A DNA stretch of 5,865 nucleotides, taken from positions 1-5,865 of the forward strand of contig CAZTTC010000183.1 in the NCBI GenBank assembly GCA_964616015.1. The letters are read 5' to 3'. The DNA comes from Methylibium sp964616015 (lineage in GTDB: Bacteria > Pseudomonadota > Gammaproteobacteria > Burkholderiales > Burkholderiaceae_C). Under the pieces are notes generated by a model. That model saw only the letters and a program-made list of their open reading frames with translations, ran no database searches and was not told where the DNA came from. This document shows, in pieces, positions 5,062-5,865 of this stretch. The first letter of the stretch is position 1. Each line of letters opens with the position of its first letter. The position numbers and the translations under genes were made by a program.

Positions 5062-5559
5062 AGCCTGGGCCAGGAGGGTCTCGGCATTGCTCACTTCAAA
5101 CTTGCCCGGCGCTTCGACATTGAGCGTCCGGACCTGGCCGTCGACCACCAGCATCGAGTAACGCTGCGACCGCAGCCCCATGCCCCGGGCGGTGAGGTCC
5201 AGCGTCAGGCCTGTGGCTTGGGCGAACGCAGCACTGCCGTCGGCCATCATCCGGACCTTGCCGGCCGTCTTCTGGTCGCGGCCCCAGGCCCCCATCACGA
5301 AGGCGTCGTTGACCGAGATGCACCAGATCTCGTCGACGCCAGCCGCCTTGAAGGCGTCGGCGTTCTGCACGAAGCCTGGCACGTGCTGCGCCGAGCAGGT
5401 CGGTGTAAAGGCCCCCGGCAGCGCGAAAACCGCGATGGTCTTGCCGGTCGTCAGCTTGTCGATGTCGAAGGCGTTCGGACCGAGAGAGCAGCCGCCCCCT
5501 TCGACCTCGATGAACTCCTGCAGCGTGCCCGCGGGCAGCTTGTCACCAACCTTGATCAT
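5044..5559 (-). CDS. Peroxiredoxin, Prx5 (AhpC/TSA, redoxin) family, probably 1-Cys type
   Basis: This is a thiol peroxidase that reduces H2O2, alkyl hydroperoxides and possibly peroxynitrite in the cytosol. The 171-residue single-domain product has no signal peptide. It begins MIKVGDKLPAGTL and carries the active-site loop LPGAFTPTCSAQHVPGF. In that loop P48, T52 and C55 make the PxxxTxxC motif, with C55 the peroxidatic cysteine. WCISVNDAFVMGAWGRDQ (about 79-96) and GMGLRSQRYSMLVVDG (about 126-141) are typical of Prx5; R130 is the likely catalytic arginine. C24 and C80 are the other cysteines. The position of the human PRDX5 resolving cysteine appears to be V156 (FEVSNAE), suggesting glutathione/glutaredoxin or another external thiol as reductant. 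No fused glutaredoxin domain is present. The ATG at 5559 has GGAG 7 nt upstream. It lies between rpsQ (112 nt) and rplN (236 nt), an unusual place for a redox gene. Confidence 0.95.
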   Translation of the reverse strand: MIKVGDKLPAGTLQEFIEVEGGGCSLGPNAFDIDKLTTGKTIAVFALPGAFTPTCSAQHVPGFVQNADAFKAAGVDEIWCISVNDAFVMGAWGRDQKTAGKVRMMADGSAAFAQATGLTLDLTARGMGLRSQRYSMLVVDGQVRTLNVEAPGKFEVSNAETLLAQARAAAG

Positions 5560-5595
5560 GGTGTCTCTCCAGAAAGCGGGGTCGCGAAAACGAGA

Positions 5596-5630
5596 ACGAC
5601 CGGTCGCCAGCTTGCCAGCGTTCCGGTCGT
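5596..5630 (-). terminator. Inverted repeat after rpsQ, possible terminator or attenuator
   Basis: ACGACCGG (5623-5630) and CCGGTCGT (5596-5603) form a perfect 8-bp stem. Inside the 19-nt loop a CGC/GCG pair can add 3 bp. On the minus strand the stem is followed by TCTCGTTTTCG, an interrupted T-rich stretch, short of a clean U-tract. It lies 41 nt after the rpsQ stop and 36 nt before the peroxiredoxin ATG. It could end or attenuate the S10 transcript ahead of the peroxiredoxin. No promoter for that gene is visible in the spacer, so some read-through is expected. Confidence 0.45.
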
Positions 5631-5671
5631 CGGTGTCAGGAGCCGCACAAGCCCCTCGACGCTGGCGGGCC

Positions 5672-5865
5672 TCAGACCGCGCGGGCCTTCTCGACCAGCC
5701 GGGTCACGACCCAGGCCTTGGTCTTCGAGATGGGCCGCCCCTCGGCGATCTCGACCACATCCCCGAGCTTGTACTCGTTGTTCTCGTCGTGCGCGTGGTA
5801 CTTGCGCGAGCGGCCGACGATCTTGCCGTAGAGCTCGTGCTTGGTGCGACGCTCGACCAGCACCG
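5672..5865 (-). CDS. rpsQ: 30S ribosomal protein S17, C-terminal part (cut by window edge)
   Basis: S17 is a primary 16S rRNA-binding protein (OB fold) needed early in 30S assembly. The visible 63 complete codons read VLVERRTKHELYGKIVGRSR and onward, with the family signature GDVVEIAEGRPISKTK (about visible residues 34-49) and the end VVTRLVEKARAV. Bacterial S17 is about 84-92 residues, so roughly 25 N-terminal residues lie beyond the window. The GTG at 5863 is an internal valine codon within the conserved TVLVERR segment, not a start, and the frame is open to the edge. In the standard order it is the last gene of the S10 operon, after rplP and rpmC, which are not visible. Confidence 0.96.
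   Translation of the reverse strand, partial: VLVERRTKHELYGKIVGRSRKYHAHDENNEYKLGDVVEIAEGRPISKTKAWVVTRLVEKARAV

Noticed and set aside
5025..5070. 8-bp direct repeat GCCTGGGC at 5025-5032 and 5063-5070
   Set aside because: It is short, partly inside the peroxiredoxin coding end and G+C rich. There is no target-site or attachment-site context to suggest integration.
4217..5161. 314-codon open frame on the plus strand opposite rplX, rplN, the leader and the peroxiredoxin end
   Set aside because: It is antisense to real genes and the spc promoter, and its composition is that of a shadow frame with no recognisable motif.

Overview
The window is a long ribosomal-protein gene cluster, with every convincing gene on the minus strand. 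In transcription order (high to low coordinates) it holds the end of rpsQ (S17), a peroxiredoxin gene, rplN (L14), rplX (L24), rplE (L5), rpsN (S14), rpsH (S8), rplF (L6), rplR (L18), rpsE (S5), rpmD (L30), rplO (L15) and the first 182 codons of secY. This is the 3' end of an S10 operon followed by a nearly complete spc operon. The order matches the proteobacterial arrangement, and both edges of the window cut through genes (rpsQ and secY).

The DNA is strongly G+C rich with G/C-biased third positions. The protein sequences, the zinc-free 101-residue S14, L30 next to L15, and the Prx5-type peroxiredoxin all resemble Burkholderiales (Betaproteobacteria), probably the Comamonadaceae / Rubrivivax-Leptothrix side. 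This placement rests on sequence familiarity, not on a search.

Layout. 5672-5865: S17 C-terminus. 5560-5671: 112-nt spacer with an 8-bp inverted repeat that looks like a weak terminator or attenuator. 5044-5559: peroxiredoxin. 4808-5043: 236-nt non-coding gap containing a near-consensus sigma70 promoter (TTGACA, 17-nt spacer, GATAAT), a predicted leader of about 180 nt with a GC-rich hairpin, and an 11-codon leader ORF whose stop overlaps the rplN start. 548-4807: eleven tightly packed genes with spacers of 5 to 48 nt, most starting with a clear Shine-Dalgarno sequence. rpsN and secY use GTG starts.

Together the genes make core parts of both ribosomal subunits (L14, L24, L5, L6, L18, L30, L15; S17, S14, S8, S5) and the SecY channel that docks on the ribosome. 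The peroxiredoxin is the one non-ribosomal gene. It sits exactly where the S10 and spc transcription units meet, and the promoter after it would let the spc genes be transcribed independently of it. I see no mobile element, CRISPR array, tRNA or rRNA, and no clearly novel system. The observations most worth checking are the peroxiredoxin insertion, the promoter and leader, and the overlapping leader ORF.
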